From Gemmatimonas sp. (GTDB lineage: Bacteria; Gemmatimonadota; Gemmatimonadetes; Gemmatimonadales; Gemmatimonadaceae): a stretch of 64,000 bases of DNA. Below are positions 40,902-50,516 of this stretch, piece by piece. Under the pieces are notes generated by a model that saw only the letters and a program-made list of their open reading frames with translations, was not told the DNA's origin and did not search any database. Every line of letters begins with the position of its first letter. Positions within the stretch are counted from its first letter, which is position 1. The stretch covers positions 186,001 through 250,000 of the forward strand of contig JAAVWC010000002.1 of NCBI GenBank assembly GCA_023910675.1, given 5' to 3'. Position numbers and translations under genes: made by a program.

Positions 40902-42950
40902 CTACTCTTGCGTCAGCTTCTTCGCCGCTGGCGGCGTCTGATACTTGTCGAACCAGCTGCGCAGGTACAGTTGGGTGCGCAGGAAGTTGGACGGCGTGCT
41001 GCTGGTGCCGTGCCACTCGTTGTTGAAGCGCACCATGGCCGTGGGCACGCGCAGTACCTTGAGCGCCTCGTAGTACTCTTCCGTCTGCCCCATGGGGGTG
41101 CGCAGGTCATTCACGCCAGTCATGAGCATGGTGGGCGTGCGCACGTTGCCCACGTACATGATGGGCGAGCGACGGAGATGCTCTGACGGATCTTCCCAGG
41201 GCAGCTTCTCGAAGTTGCGGTACCAGCTGGGGCCGTCGGTGGTGCCGACGAAGCTGAGCCAGTTGGTCACGGGGCAGTTGGCGCTCGCCGCCGCAAAGCG
41301 GTTGGTGTGTCCCACAATCCAGCTGGTGAGCACGCCGCCGCCGGAGCAGCCGAAGACGTACAGACGATTGGTGTCGATGTAGCCGCGGTTGATGACGGTG
41401 TCGACACCCGCCATGAGGTCGTCGAAGTCCTTGCCGGGATACGCGTTCTTGATCGCGTTGCCGAAGGCCGACCCGTAGCCGGTGGAGCCGCGCGGGTTGG
41501 TGTACAGCATGACGTAGCCATTGGCAGCGTGATCCTGTCGCGCGAAGCTGAAGCCCACGTTGTACATGCTGTGCGGGCCGCCGTGAATTTCGAGCATGAG
41601 CGGATACTTCTTGCTCTTGTCGAAATCGGCGGGCTTCACGATCCAGCCTTGAATCTTGTAACCGTCGACCGACGTGTACCACACCTCTTCGGTGGTGGCG
41701 AGCTTCTTTCCGGCCAGGAGATCGTCGTTCACGTTGGTGAGCGGCTTGAGGACCGGTGTGCGCACATCGAAGGTCACGACATCGTTAGGCTTGAGCGGTG
41801 AGCTCGAAGTGCCCACGGCCATGAAGTTCTTGCCAATGTCACTCACGGTGAGGACGTGCGCGCCCTTGGTTACGGCGCGGACGTCACCCTTGAGGGATAC
41901 GAAGTAGAGATTGCGCGACCCTTCGTTTTCGACGTTGAAGTACAACCCGCTGGCGTCGGGTGCCCAGAACATGCCGGAGGGCGAGCGGTCGAGCTTTTCG
42001 GTGAGTGCGCGCGGATTGCGTCCGTCCGCGTCCATGACGTACATGATCGCGTCCTTCCACGTGGCATCGGTGCTGTCGTATCCGGTGTACGCGATGAGCT
42101 TGCCGTCGGGGGAGGGGAGCGGATTGTTGTCTGGGCCGTTGCGGCGCGTGAGCTGCGTGATATCGCCGGTAGCGGCATCGGCGCGATAGATCTCCGATTC
42201 GCGCCATGCATACTCCGCATCCTTGTCGCGCAGTGACGTGAACAGGAACGCCTTGCCGTCGGGGGTCCACGTGGTACCGTTGGCGGCCCACTCGCCCGAG
42301 GTCACCTGGCGCGGCGTGCCGCCGTCGGCGGGTACGGTGAACAGATGGCGCACACCGTCTTCGATGAAGCCCACGCGATCGGAGCGATAGCGCACCTTGC
42401 TCACGACGCGCGGTGGCTCGGTCCATTTTGCGCCCCGCGGCGCGGCGGGCATGTTGATGCGCCACGTGTCGGTCCCGCGCACGAGCATGCCGAAGGCGAG
42501 CGTCTTGCCGTCGGGGGACCATTCGATGTCGCCCGGTGATTCCGTGAGCCGTGTGATCTGCGTGGTAGAGCCTTCGGCGTCCATGTAGCGCACCCAGATC
42601 TGTGCGCCGCTGGGCTCGCCGGGTGCGACATACGAAATGCGCGTGCCGTCGGGGGACCACTTCGCATCGGCGCCCTTGACCAGAAAGCGGTTCTTGGTGC
42701 CGTCGGCGTTCATGAGCCACACCGACGACTCGCGCTTGTCGTTGAGCTTGTCGATCCAGGTGCGTGTGTAGAGCACCTGCCGTCCGTCAGGGGACAACGA
42801 CGGGCTGCCGACATCTTCCCAATCGAAGTAATCGGCGATGGTCAGGCGGTCCTTGGGGGGCTGCGCGGACTGCGCCTGCAACACTGGATACGCGGTGAGC
42901 AGCGGCAGCGCCAGCGCCACGGCGCCGGCCAAGCGATAACGGTTGTGCAT
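40902..42950 (-). CDS. S9-family prolyl-oligopeptidase-like peptidase, exported
   Basis: 682 residues. Signal peptide (LAGAVALALPLLTAYPVLQA); beta-propeller with repeated SPDG blades (SLSPDGRQVLYTR, WSPDGTRISYV, WSPDGKTLAFGM, WTPDGKAFLFTS, LPSPDGKLIAYT); then an alpha/beta hydrolase domain with the nucleophile in GCSGGG (Ser536), Asp615 in GVNDLRTP and His647 in EWHGTS. Acts as a periplasmic dipeptidyl- or acylaminoacyl-peptidase. Flanked on both sides by the palindromic 205-bp repeats. Confidence 0.9.
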   Translation of the reverse strand: MHNRYRLAGAVALALPLLTAYPVLQAQSAQPPKDRLTIADYFDWEDVGSPSLSPDGRQVLYTRTWIDKLNDKRESSVWLMNADGTKNRFLVKGADAKWSPDGTRISYVAPGEPSGAQIWVRYMDAEGSTTQITRLTESPGDIEWSPDGKTLAFGMLVRGTDTWRINMPAAPRGAKWTEPPRVVSKVRYRSDRVGFIEDGVRHLFTVPADGGTPRQVTSGEWAANGTTWTPDGKAFLFTSLRDKDAEYAWRESEIYRADAATGDITQLTRRNGPDNNPLPSPDGKLIAYTGYDSTDATWKDAIMYVMDADGRNPRALTEKLDRSPSGMFWAPDASGLYFNVENEGSRNLYFVSLKGDVRAVTKGAHVLTVSDIGKNFMAVGTSSSPLKPNDVVTFDVRTPVLKPLTNVNDDLLAGKKLATTEEVWYTSVDGYKIQGWIVKPADFDKSKKYPLMLEIHGGPHSMYNVGFSFARQDHAANGYVMLYTNPRGSTGYGSAFGNAIKNAYPGKDFDDLMAGVDTVINRGYIDTNRLYVFGCSGGGVLTSWIVGHTNRFAAASANCPVTNWLSFVGTTDGPSWYRNFEKLPWEDPSEHLRRSPIMYVGNVRTPTMLMTGVNDLRTPMGQTEEYYEALKVLRVPTAMVRFNNEWHGTSSTPSNFLRTQLYLRSWFDKYQTPPAAKKLTQE

Positions 42951-43032
42951 GGGTCCTCGGGGGGTGGGGGATCGTACGTAGCCCTATGCTGCTGCGGGGA
43001 ACGGGTGGGCGCAACGTGGAGGCGGTGAACTG

Positions 43033-43237
43033 CGGGGGTTTGGTCCGGCGGTCTACTGGCCGACGGCACTAGCCCTCAGGGGGAAGAACGTAAGGACAAA
43101 GGGGGAAGCGCGGTTGTGTCCACTCACACTGAAACTGCGGTTCGGTGCGGATGGCGACGCGCTTCCTCCCGTGCTCTTGCTTTCTTTTCCCTGAGGGCTA
43201 GAGCCGTGGCCCGTAGGTCGCCGGACCAAACACCCGT
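43033..43237. repeat. Palindromic MITE-like repeat, copy 2
   Basis: 205 bp, about 85-90 percent identical by eye to 40670-40875 and in the same orientation: TTTGGTCCGGCGGTCTACTG, CACTAGCCCTCAGGGGGAAG, then the mirrored CCCTGAGGGCTAGAGCCG and CGCCGGACCAAACACCCGT. Same palindromic design. Confidence 0.85.
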
Positions 43238-43274
43238 CGTTCTCCGGGACCTGCGCATTCATCTTGCACCGTTG

Positions 43275-45022
43275 TCAGCGCTTGCCCCGGTACTCAATGG
43301 TCGACAATCCGGCATCGGCGTTCTTGGCAAACCACGCCTTGCCGTACTCGAGCACGTACAGTTGACCGTTGGGGCCGAGCTCCATGTCGATGAGCGCGGA
43401 GAAGGAATCGCGCGGAGCAAAGCGCTCCATCGCTTCGTCGTTGCCGTTGGGCGACAGCGTCACGGCCATGATCCAGTGACGGATCCAGTCGTAGATGAAG
43501 AACTTGCCTTCGTAGTACGGCGGGCAGATCGCGCGCGCCTGATAGATCTCGTCGTAACCGCGAGGTCCGCGCGTGGCGAGCGAATCGTTGCCGGCATCCG
43601 GGCCCACTTCGCCCCAGTACAACCAGCCGCGTTTCTGGTCGACCGCAATGCGATACGGGTTGCGATTACCCATGACGAAGATTTCCGGCTTCGTATTGGG
43701 CGTGCCCTGCGCGAACAGATTGCCCTCGGGAATGTCATACGTGCCATCTGTCTTGACGTGAAGGCGCAGAATCTTGCCGCGCAGGTCATTCGTGTTGGCA
43801 GACGTGCGACGCGCGTCGTACGGTTCGTGCCCCGGACGGTCGTCGGTTAGCGAGAAGCCGTGACTGGGATACCTCTCCGACTTCTCATCGAAGGGTGTGG
43901 CGCTGTCGCCCGTGGAGACGAAGAGCAGGCGTCCGGGGCCGAAGGCGAGCGAGCCACCGGTGTGGCAGCAGATCTCACGCTGCGAATAGAATTGCAGCAC
44001 GACCTTGTCAGTCGCCCGCTTGAGTGAATCGCCATCGCACTCGAAGGGTGATAGCCGGTTCACCGACGTATCGGCCGGGCTGTAGAACAGATACACGAAG
44101 CGATTGTTCGCGAAGTCCGGATCGAGGGTGAGGCCAAGCAGCCCCTCTTCGACTCGCCACCACGCTGCGCGATGAGTACGTCACCGTTGGGGAGCACCGC
44201 CATTTCCGTGGGTTCCGCGAGCGTCCCCATGGTAAGTGACACCTTGCGGAAGAGCGAGTCGGCATACGACTCGGTGGTATGACCAAGACCGGTATACCAC
44301 GCACGACCGCCATTGACCTCGTGCTGCCACGCAATGGGATGATTGCCGTTGTTGTCGCCGCCGGTGTAGCTCGACTCGTCGAGCGTGAGCAGCACCTGCA
44401 AGTCCGGTTCGAAGCGACGGTAGTTGTACCACTCATCGCGCCGTTTCCACTCAGCGGGAAGATGCGCCGTTCACGGGTCGTCACGCCTCGCCACGCGCAG
44501 CGTCGCGTCCTGCTGCTCGGGATGGCTCTTGAAATACGCCCCTACGAGGCGGCCGTACCACGCCCAATCGTACTCGGCGTCTGCCGCCGCATGGATGCCG
44601 ACGTAGCCGCCACCCGTCTGGATATATCGCTGCAGATCGATTTCCTGTTCGCGGTTGAGCACGTTTTCCGTAGTGCTGAGGAAAACGACCGCGGCGTACT
44701 GCTCGAGCGAGGCTTCGGTAATGCGCGAGGCGTCCTCGGTGGTGTCGGCCTGCATGCCGTTGGCCTGGGCCAGTCGCATGAGGGCCACCTTGCCCGAATC
44801 GATCGATTCATGTCGATAGCCGGCGGTCTTCGAGAAGACCAGGAGGCGCGCTGGACCGGCGGGAGCTCGGTCGCAGCCGGCGAGCATGACCAGCGCACCG
44901 ATGACGCCGAGAAATCGAGGTGTGCGCAAAGACGGGGTGGGATAGACAACGCGTGGCAGACGGTCAAGCTTACGGCGTTTCACACTGATGCGCGAATACC
45001 GCGTTCGTGTGCGACTCCCCAC
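43275..45022 (-). pseudogene. ThuA-PQQ glucose dehydrogenase fusion, broken
   Basis: N-terminal lipoprotein signal (LGVIGALVMLAGC) and a ThuA domain (RLLVFSKTAGYRHESIDSGK, TGGGYVGIHAAADAEYDWAW). At 44471-44473 an in-frame TGA follows RRDDP; the frame continues with TAHLPAEWKRRDEWYNYRRF and HPIAWQHEVNGGRAWYTGLG. Near 44157 an internal deletion with frame change joins DVLIAQRGGE to EEGLLGLTLDPDFANNRF, losing about 25 residues; the PQQ-dehydrogenase part then runs to the end (LRGKILRLHVKTDG, FVMGNRNPYRIAVDQKRGWL). Two lesions, hence pseudogene. Confidence 0.75.
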
Positions 45023-45054
45023 CTGCCCCCACTCCCCCGCACTGACAGCTAGCG

Positions 45055-46497
45055 ATGACGACTCCCATTTCAGTTGCCTACGGCGATGGCATTGGCCCCG
45101 AAATCATGGAGGCCACACTGCGTGTGATCACGGCCGCCGGTGCGCGCATTGCGCCGGAAGTCATCGAGATCGGCGAGAAGGTGTACGCCCGCGGACAAAC
45201 CGCTGGCATTGACAGCGCGTCGTGGGATTCGCTGCGCCGCACCAAGGTGTTTCTCAAGTCGCCGATCACCACACCGCAGGGCGGTGGGTTCAAGTCGCTC
45301 AACGTAACGGTGCGCAAGACGCTCGGCCTGTATGCCAACGTGCGTCCGTGCGTGAGCTTTCATCCGTACGTGGCCACCAAGCACGAAACGGTGGATATGG
45401 TCATCGTGCGCGAAAACGAAGAAGACTTGTACGCGGGGATCGAGCACCGGCAGTCTGACGAGGTGTATCAGTGCCTCAAGCTCGTGTCGCGTCCGGGGTG
45501 TGAAAAGATCGTGCGCTATGCCTTCGAGTATGCGCGTGCCAACGGGCGCAAGCGCGTGACATGCATGACGAAGGACAACATCATGAAGCTCACCGACGGA
45601 CTCTTTCACAAAGTGTTCGATGAGGTAAAGGTCGAGTATCCGGAGATCAAGACCGACCACATGATCATCGACATCGGCGCGGCCCGCATTGCGACGCGTC
45701 CGGAAGACTTCGATGTCGTGGTGACGCTCAATCTCTACGGCGACATCATTTCGGATATTGCGGCCGAGGTGACGGGCTCGGTGGGCCTTGGCGGGTCGTC
45801 GAATATCGGCGATCAGTGCGCGATGTTCGAAGCCGTGCACGGTTCGGCGCCGGACATTGCCGGACAGAACGTGGCCAACCCGAGCGGCCTATTGCTCGCG
45901 GCCGTCATGATGCTCGTGCACATCGGCCAGGGCGACGTGGCGGAGAAGGTGCACAACGCGTGGCTGGCCACGCTCGAAGAGGGTGTGCACACCGGCGACA
46001 TCTACCACGAGAAGGTGTCGGAGCTGCGCGTGGGCACGAAGGCGTTCGCCGACGCGGTCATCGAGCGGTTGGGGCGTACGCCGACCAAGTTTGCGCCGGT
46101 GAAGTACGCCGGCGGGCCGCCCATTGCGGTGGCGGGGCGCGTGACGGCGACGCATCCGGCCCGGAAGGAGCTGGTGGGTGTGGACGTCTTTCTGCATTGG
46201 CGCGGCGCCGCGTCGGCGCTGGGCGATCAGCTGGCCAAGGTGAACGGCGACGGCATGACGCTGTCGATGATTTCCAACCGCGGCGTGAAGGTGTGGCCAA
46301 ACGGTTTACCCGAAACGTTCTGCACCGATCACTGGCGCTGCCGCTTTCTCGCAACCGATAGCTCGCATCCGCTGCAGCTGTCGCAGGTGTTGAGTTTGCT
46401 CATGCGCATCGGCAACGCGCACTATGACTTCGTGAAGACCGAGCATCTGTACACCTTCGATGGTGTCAGCGGCTTCTCACTGGGGCAGGGGCAGTAG
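45055..46497 (+). CDS. icd: Isocitrate dehydrogenase, NADP-type with extended C-terminus
   Basis: 480 residues. ISVAYGDGIGPEIMEATLRV at the N-terminus; SPITTPQGGGFKSLNVTVRK substrate loop; RENEEDLYAGIEHRQS with the catalytic Tyr region; NLYGDIISDIAAEVTGSVGL metal-binding Asp; MFEAVHGSAPDIAGQNVANP. The extra C-terminal domain of about 130 residues is as in Thermus-type IDH. Catalyses oxidative decarboxylation of isocitrate in the TCA cycle. Convergent with ctaA; the two 3' ends overlap by 21 bases. Confidence 0.9.
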   Translation: MTTPISVAYGDGIGPEIMEATLRVITAAGARIAPEVIEIGEKVYARGQTAGIDSASWDSLRRTKVFLKSPITTPQGGGFKSLNVTVRKTLGLYANVRPCVSFHPYVATKHETVDMVIVRENEEDLYAGIEHRQSDEVYQCLKLVSRPGCEKIVRYAFEYARANGRKRVTCMTKDNIMKLTDGLFHKVFDEVKVEYPEIKTDHMIIDIGAARIATRPEDFDVVVTLNLYGDIISDIAAEVTGSVGLGGSSNIGDQCAMFEAVHGSAPDIAGQNVANPSGLLLAAVMMLVHIGQGDVAEKVHNAWLATLEEGVHTGDIYHEKVSELRVGTKAFADAVIERLGRTPTKFAPVKYAGGPPIAVAGRVTATHPARKELVGVDVFLHWRGAASALGDQLAKVNGDGMTLSMISNRGVKVWPNGLPETFCTDHWRCRFLATDSSHPLQLSQVLSLLMRIGNAHYDFVKTEHLYTFDGVSGFSLGQGQ

Positions 46498-47622
46498 TCC
46501 GTTTTCGTCTGCTGCACTCATCGCCGACGGTTGCCGGCGTGACACGCTTTCGCTGGTGGCCGTGGCGCGCTGCGTGGCCACCAGTGCGGCGGTGAGTGCG
46601 AGGACGCCGGTGAACTGATGCAACACGCCGAGCGGAATGGGCACCGCGAGCAACAACGTGGTGACGCCGAGCAAGAGCTGCACCGTGACGACCGCCCCGA
46701 AGGCGAAGAGGGCGCGCCGTACCGATTGGGGCAACGGGGCTTTCTGCGCGCGCCACGCCAAGATGAGCACGAACGCGGTCACGCTCATGGCGAGCAGGCG
46801 ATGATGGAACTGTGCCGCCGCGGGATTTTCGAACGCGTTGCTCCACCACGGCGTGAGCGTGCCGTAGCCGGGAGGTACAACCTGGCCGCCCATGAGCGGA
46901 AATTCGTTGAAGATCTTGCCGCCGCGCAGACCGGCGACGAACCCGCCGGAAAGAACAGTGATGCCGAGCAGCGTGGCGGCGCTCAGCACGGCCGCACGCC
47001 ATGTGCGCGGCGTCTGTCCCCCTTCATCGTGCTCGGCGGGAGTGCGCTCGCGCAGTTCGCTGTAGGTCCACACGGCCACGGCGAGAATGCCAAGCGCGAG
47101 GCCGAGGTGGGCGGTGAGCCGATAGGCACTCACGCTGATGCGCTCGACGAGCCCGCTCTTGACCATGTACCAGCCGAGCGCGCCCTGTCCGAGGGTGAGC
47201 AGCGGGAGCGCGGTGAGCCGCAGCTGCAGTTGGCGCGGAATGCGTCGCTGGACCATGAGGAGCAGCCACGGGATCGCGAACACCAGGCCGACGGTGCGCG
47301 CCACGTTCCGGTGAAACCACTCCCACCAGTAGATCCACTTGAACTGCGCCATGGTGATGCCGACGTGCGTGGCACTCGCCTGGGGGATCTGCTGGAATTT
47401 TTCGAGCTCGAGCGCCCACGCCGCGTCACCGGAGGGGGGCAGCGCACCCGACACCGGTTTCCATTCGGTAATGGAGAGCCCGCTTTCGGTGAGGCGCGTG
47501 ATCCCGCCTACGGCAACGGCGAAGAAGACCGCGATAATGGACGCGAGCATCCAGCGCCGCAGAACGACACGGTCGCGGTCGGGCAGGGCGTTCGGGAGAC
47601 CAAGATCAGTATAGGGTGTCAC
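46477..47622 (-). CDS. ctaA: Haem A synthase (COX15/CtaA)
   Basis: 381 residues with 8 membrane segments. GGITRLTESGLSITEWKPVS and YWWEWFHRNVARTVGLVFAI are the COX15 signatures; haem-ligand His residues occur in EWFHR, TAHLG, QFHHRL and LHQFTG. Converts haem O to haem A for cytochrome oxidase. Long form as in alpha-proteobacterial/mitochondrial enzymes. Complete. Confidence 0.9.
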   Translation of the reverse strand: MTPYTDLGLPNALPDRDRVVLRRWMLASIIAVFFAVAVGGITRLTESGLSITEWKPVSGALPPSGDAAWALELEKFQQIPQASATHVGITMAQFKWIYWWEWFHRNVARTVGLVFAIPWLLLMVQRRIPRQLQLRLTALPLLTLGQGALGWYMVKSGLVERISVSAYRLTAHLGLALGILAVAVWTYSELRERTPAEHDEGGQTPRTWRAAVLSAATLLGITVLSGGFVAGLRGGKIFNEFPLMGGQVVPPGYGTLTPWWSNAFENPAAAQFHHRLLAMSVTAFVLILAWRAQKAPLPQSVRRALFAFGAVVTVQLLLGVTTLLLAVPIPLGVLHQFTGVLALTAALVATQRATATSESVSRRQPSAMSAADENGLLPLPQ

Positions 47623-47667
47623 CCCTGAACGCTCACCAGGGTACCAACGAGGGTCAAGGGACGGGTG

Positions 47668-48870
47668 TCAGGGAATGACGACCACACCGGCTTTGCCGCC
47701 AAAGTCGTCGTTCACCGGCGCGAGCCCGCGCGGCGCCCGCCACGGGCCGCCGTTCACGCGGACCGCAATCCGGTGGGCTCCAGCGGGCAGGGTGAGCTGC
47801 TGCACGAACAGCTCACCGCGTTGCGCGAGCCGAACGGGTTGCCAGTCATTCTGACTGGTCGCCAGCTCCACGACGGCTTGGGGCGGGGCGGCGATGGAAA
47901 TGGTGATAGTACCGACGCCTTCGGTGCGCTGCAGCAGCACCTCGTCCCCGCGCACATCGGGGACGAGCACCACGCTTACCCCTGGTGCGGTACGGGTATC
48001 GCCCGAGGCGCGAACGGCCGTGCGCAAGACGCGCGCGCGTGCGGGATTCCAGCGCATGGCCACACCGGTATAGCGCGCCTGCGGGACTCCGCGCACGACA
48101 TCGGCGAACTGTTCACCAGTTTGCACGATGAGTGTGGTGGTCGTGCTCATGGCGATCGCCGCCGACACGTTGAAGCCGTTGGCGTTGCCCACGCTGGCAC
48201 CAACTCCCCGCCGCCAGCCGCGCTGCGCGTTGATCCACAGCGGACCGCGTTGCCACGAGAGCTGCGCGTTCACGTCGTCGAGCGTGTAACGGGGCGCGAT
48301 GCGGCCGAGCGCGATCCCCGACGCTTCCATGAGCTGATAGTCGTCGCTGTAGCTGCGCTGCAGCGAGGTGCCCACTCGCCACTGGCCGTTTTGGAGCTGC
48401 CACTCGGCGCCGGCACCGAACGCGTGCCCGCTGCTCGCATTTCGCAGACGTGATGTACGGCCCGCGCCCACGGACCCCGAGAGCTCCATCGCGCGCACAC
48501 GCCAGAACTGGCGCAGCATGACGGATCGGTTGCCATTACTCCCGGGAAGCACGATGCCGTTGGTGGTCGCGCTGACGTCGATATCCGTTCGCGACCACGC
48601 GACCGGGAGCAGCGAGGCCCGCACGATGTACTGCGCGGCACTGATGCTGTCGCGGGCGATGGTGACGTTGCCTTCGCCAGCCACCGCAACACGATGTCGG
48701 CTGTACCAGAGGCCGGCACCGAGAGACGCGGCCGTGCGCGTGGTGCTGGTGGGTTGCCGGACTTGCGCACCGCCGACGTCGAGCCACGCGAGCGAGCGAG
48801 ACGGAGCCGACTGCGCGAGCAGCGGGGACGAGATGAACACGAGGAGGGCGAGCGCACGTAGCATGAGCAC
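47668..48870 (-). CDS. Outer-membrane-like protein with C-terminal AMPK-type E-set domain
   Basis: 400 residues. Signal peptide (LRALALLVFISSPLLAQSAP), then about 280 residues of alternating polar/hydrophobic strands (AASLGAGLWYSRHRVAVAGE, GHAFGAGAEWQLQNGQWRVG) that look like a beta-barrel or beta-sandwich. The last 70 residues (VELATSQNDWQPVRLAQRGE, VNGGPWRAPRGLAPVNDDFG) match the glycogen-binding E-set domain seen at the end of the anti-sigma-like protein at 49818-50516. Last gene of the sigma-factor cluster. Function unknown. Confidence 0.65.
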   Translation of the reverse strand: MLMLRALALLVFISSPLLAQSAPSRSLAWLDVGGAQVRQPTSTTRTAASLGAGLWYSRHRVAVAGEGNVTIARDSISAAQYIVRASLLPVAWSRTDIDVSATTNGIVLPGSNGNRSVMLRQFWRVRAMELSGSVGAGRTSRLRNASSGHAFGAGAEWQLQNGQWRVGTSLQRSYSDDYQLMEASGIALGRIAPRYTLDDVNAQLSWQRGPLWINAQRGWRRGVGASVGNANGFNVSAAIAMSTTTTLIVQTGEQFADVVRGVPQARYTGVAMRWNPARARVLRTAVRASGDTRTAPGVSVVLVPDVRGDEVLLQRTEGVGTITISIAAPPQAVVELATSQNDWQPVRLAQRGELFVQQLTLPAGAHRIAVRVNGGPWRAPRGLAPVNDDFGGKAGVVVIP

Positions 48871-48920
48871 GGATGTACGCTAGTGCGGACCCCCATGACT
48901 GCGCTACTGAGTACTGAGGA

Positions 48921-49123
48921 CTGAGAACTCCGAGGGAGAGTTGAGAATCGAGAAGCCAGCCTTTGATAGGCGTGAGAGTCGAGTAACGCAGCAGCGAGAA
49001 GACAGGACCCGCGGTGGCGGTTACCCCGACCGCGGGTCCTCGCCTCTCACCTCTGCGTTACTCAACTCTCACGCCTATCAAAGGCTGGCTTCTCGATTCT
49101 CGACTCTCCCTCGGAGTTCTCAG
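48921..49123. repeat. 203-bp near-perfect inverted repeat (long hairpin)
   Basis: CTGAGAACTCCGAGGGAGAG at the left is mirrored by CTCCCTCGGAGTTCTCAG at the right, and AGCCAGCCTTTGATAGGCGT by ACGCCTATCAAAGGCTGGCT. Stem arms of about 75 bp surround a smaller inner hairpin (GACCCGCGGTGG / CCGCGGGTC). Lies between two minus-strand genes of the sigma cluster. Confidence 0.9.
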
Positions 49124-49159
49124 CTCTCCGCTCTCGGTAGCGCGGAGATGGCGGGTTGG

Positions 49160-49816
49160 TCAGCGCCTTGCCGGCGGGCGCGGCGGCGCACCGGTGGTGG
49201 TCACTCCCGCATTGATCTGCTGTTCGATGAGCGAGAGCACGCCTTTGCTCCGGAGCTCCATGGCCGCGTCGGGCGAGAGGCCGGCGGCGATGTCGTTTTG
49301 GATGGTGGTACCGAGTGCGGCGAATTGGGTGGTGGTCGCGCCTTTCACGAGCAGGTCGCGTACGCGTCGCGTGGCAATGGATCGCGACACGCCGCTGGCG
49401 ACGAGTTCGGAGAGCACGCCGAGGGGGACAGTGAGGGGACGCTGCGGCCAGAGCTGACGCATTTCGCGCAGGGTGGAGGCGGGGATGCCCACTTGAAGCG
49501 CACCGGCGGCGGCGGCGAGTTCATCGGCGCTGCGTGTTGGCGCCAGTGCACTCGATGCCACGGCGAGCCGTTCGGCGAGCAGGGCGGTGGCGCTCCGAAT
49601 GCGATCGGGCGTCGCGCGTTTGGCGATCCCTTCCCGCACCTTGGTTACGAGCGCGGATGTGGGAAGTCCGCGCGCGGCGGCGTCGGCGATGATGGTGCGC
49701 AGTGCGGCTCGCGTGGGCTCGTCGGCGATGGCGTCGAAGGGGGAGAGCTCCTGGGCGTGTACCGGTGCGGTGGCGAGTAGAAGGGCGCCGAGCAGGAGTA
49801 TGGCGTGACGGCGCAT
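49160..49816 (-). CDS. Exported hypothetical protein
   Basis: 218 residues from the ATG at 49816. Signal peptide MRRHAILLLGALLLATAPVH ending AQE; mature part helical and Ala-rich (EPTRAALRTIIADAAARGLP, ALVTKVREGIAKR, DIAAGLSPDAAMELRSKGVL), with a Pro-rich tail. It starts 1 base after the stop of the anti-sigma-like gene, so it belongs to the same operon. No family recognised. Confidence 0.65.
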   Translation of the reverse strand: MRRHAILLLGALLLATAPVHAQELSPFDAIADEPTRAALRTIIADAAARGLPTSALVTKVREGIAKRATPDRIRSATALLAERLAVASSALAPTRSADELAAAAGALQVGIPASTLREMRQLWPQRPLTVPLGVLSELVASGVSRSIATRRVRDLLVKGATTTQFAALGTTIQNDIAAGLSPDAAMELRSKGVLSLIEQQINAGVTTTGAPPRPPARR

Positions 49817-49817
49817 G

Positions 49818-50516
49818 TTACGGCGCCCGCACAATGATCACGGAGCCTGGACGACCGAAGTCGTTGTCGGGCGCTTGTGGTGCGCGTGGATCGGCGATCC
49901 ACCGTTCGCCGTTCACCACGAACGCATACACATGTCGGCCGGGTGCGAGTGGGACCGTGGTGGTCCACGCACCGTGCTCGAACACCAGTGGCGTCGCGGT
50001 CTGGTTCCAGTCGTTGAAGTCGCCCACGATGGACACGGTGGTGGCGCCCGCGATATCGCGTGTGTCGAGCACGAACTGCGTGGCGACGCGCAGCTCGCGT
50101 GTGTCGGCCGGTGCATCGACCGCCTGCATGGTGGTTGTGGGGCGCATGCGGTTGGTGCCCGCGTCGTTCGCGACGGCGACCGGTGGTGTTGCCGTCGCGC
50201 TCACGAGTGCACCGTCATCACGCGTAACGTACCCGCGCGCGACGAAGCCGATGGTGAGCGCGGCGGCTGCCATTGTCGCGACGTGCGCGACTGGCGGCGT
50301 ATTGAAACGCCACCAGTCGCGCAGATCGGCCAGGCGCGTGACGAACCGCTGTTGCGGTGTACGTGTGCGTCCGGTCGTCGCAGCAAGAATCTGCGCGATG
50401 CGACGCCGGTCGACCTCGGGCATGGGTGTGAGGACGGCCTTGACCTGCGCGAGCAGCAGTTCGTCGTCGACAGGCTCAACGTTGTTCCGCTCGAAGCGGC
50501 GATTGCGGTCAGTCAT
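49818..50516 (-). CDS. Membrane protein with AMPK-type E-set domain, probable anti-sigma factor
   Basis: 232 residues. The cytoplasmic N-terminal part (1-90, VDDELLLAQVKAVLTPMPEV) is followed by a TM segment (VAHVATMAAAALTIGFVARG) and a C-terminal E-set carbohydrate-binding domain: TTVSIVGDFNDWNQTATPLV, PGRHVYAFVVNGERWIADPR, NDFGRPGSVIIV. The start overlaps the ECF sigma gene by 8 bases, the usual arrangement for sigma/anti-sigma pairs. The E-set sensor is typical of glycogen/AMPK-type polysaccharide binding, so it may sense glycans. Confidence 0.7.
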   Translation of the reverse strand: MTDRNRRFERNNVEPVDDELLLAQVKAVLTPMPEVDRRRIAQILAATTGRTRTPQQRFVTRLADLRDWWRFNTPPVAHVATMAAAALTIGFVARGYVTRDDGALVSATATPPVAVANDAGTNRMRPTTTMQAVDAPADTRELRVATQFVLDTRDIAGATTVSIVGDFNDWNQTATPLVFEHGAWTTTVPLAPGRHVYAFVVNGERWIADPRAPQAPDNDFGRPGSVIIVRAP

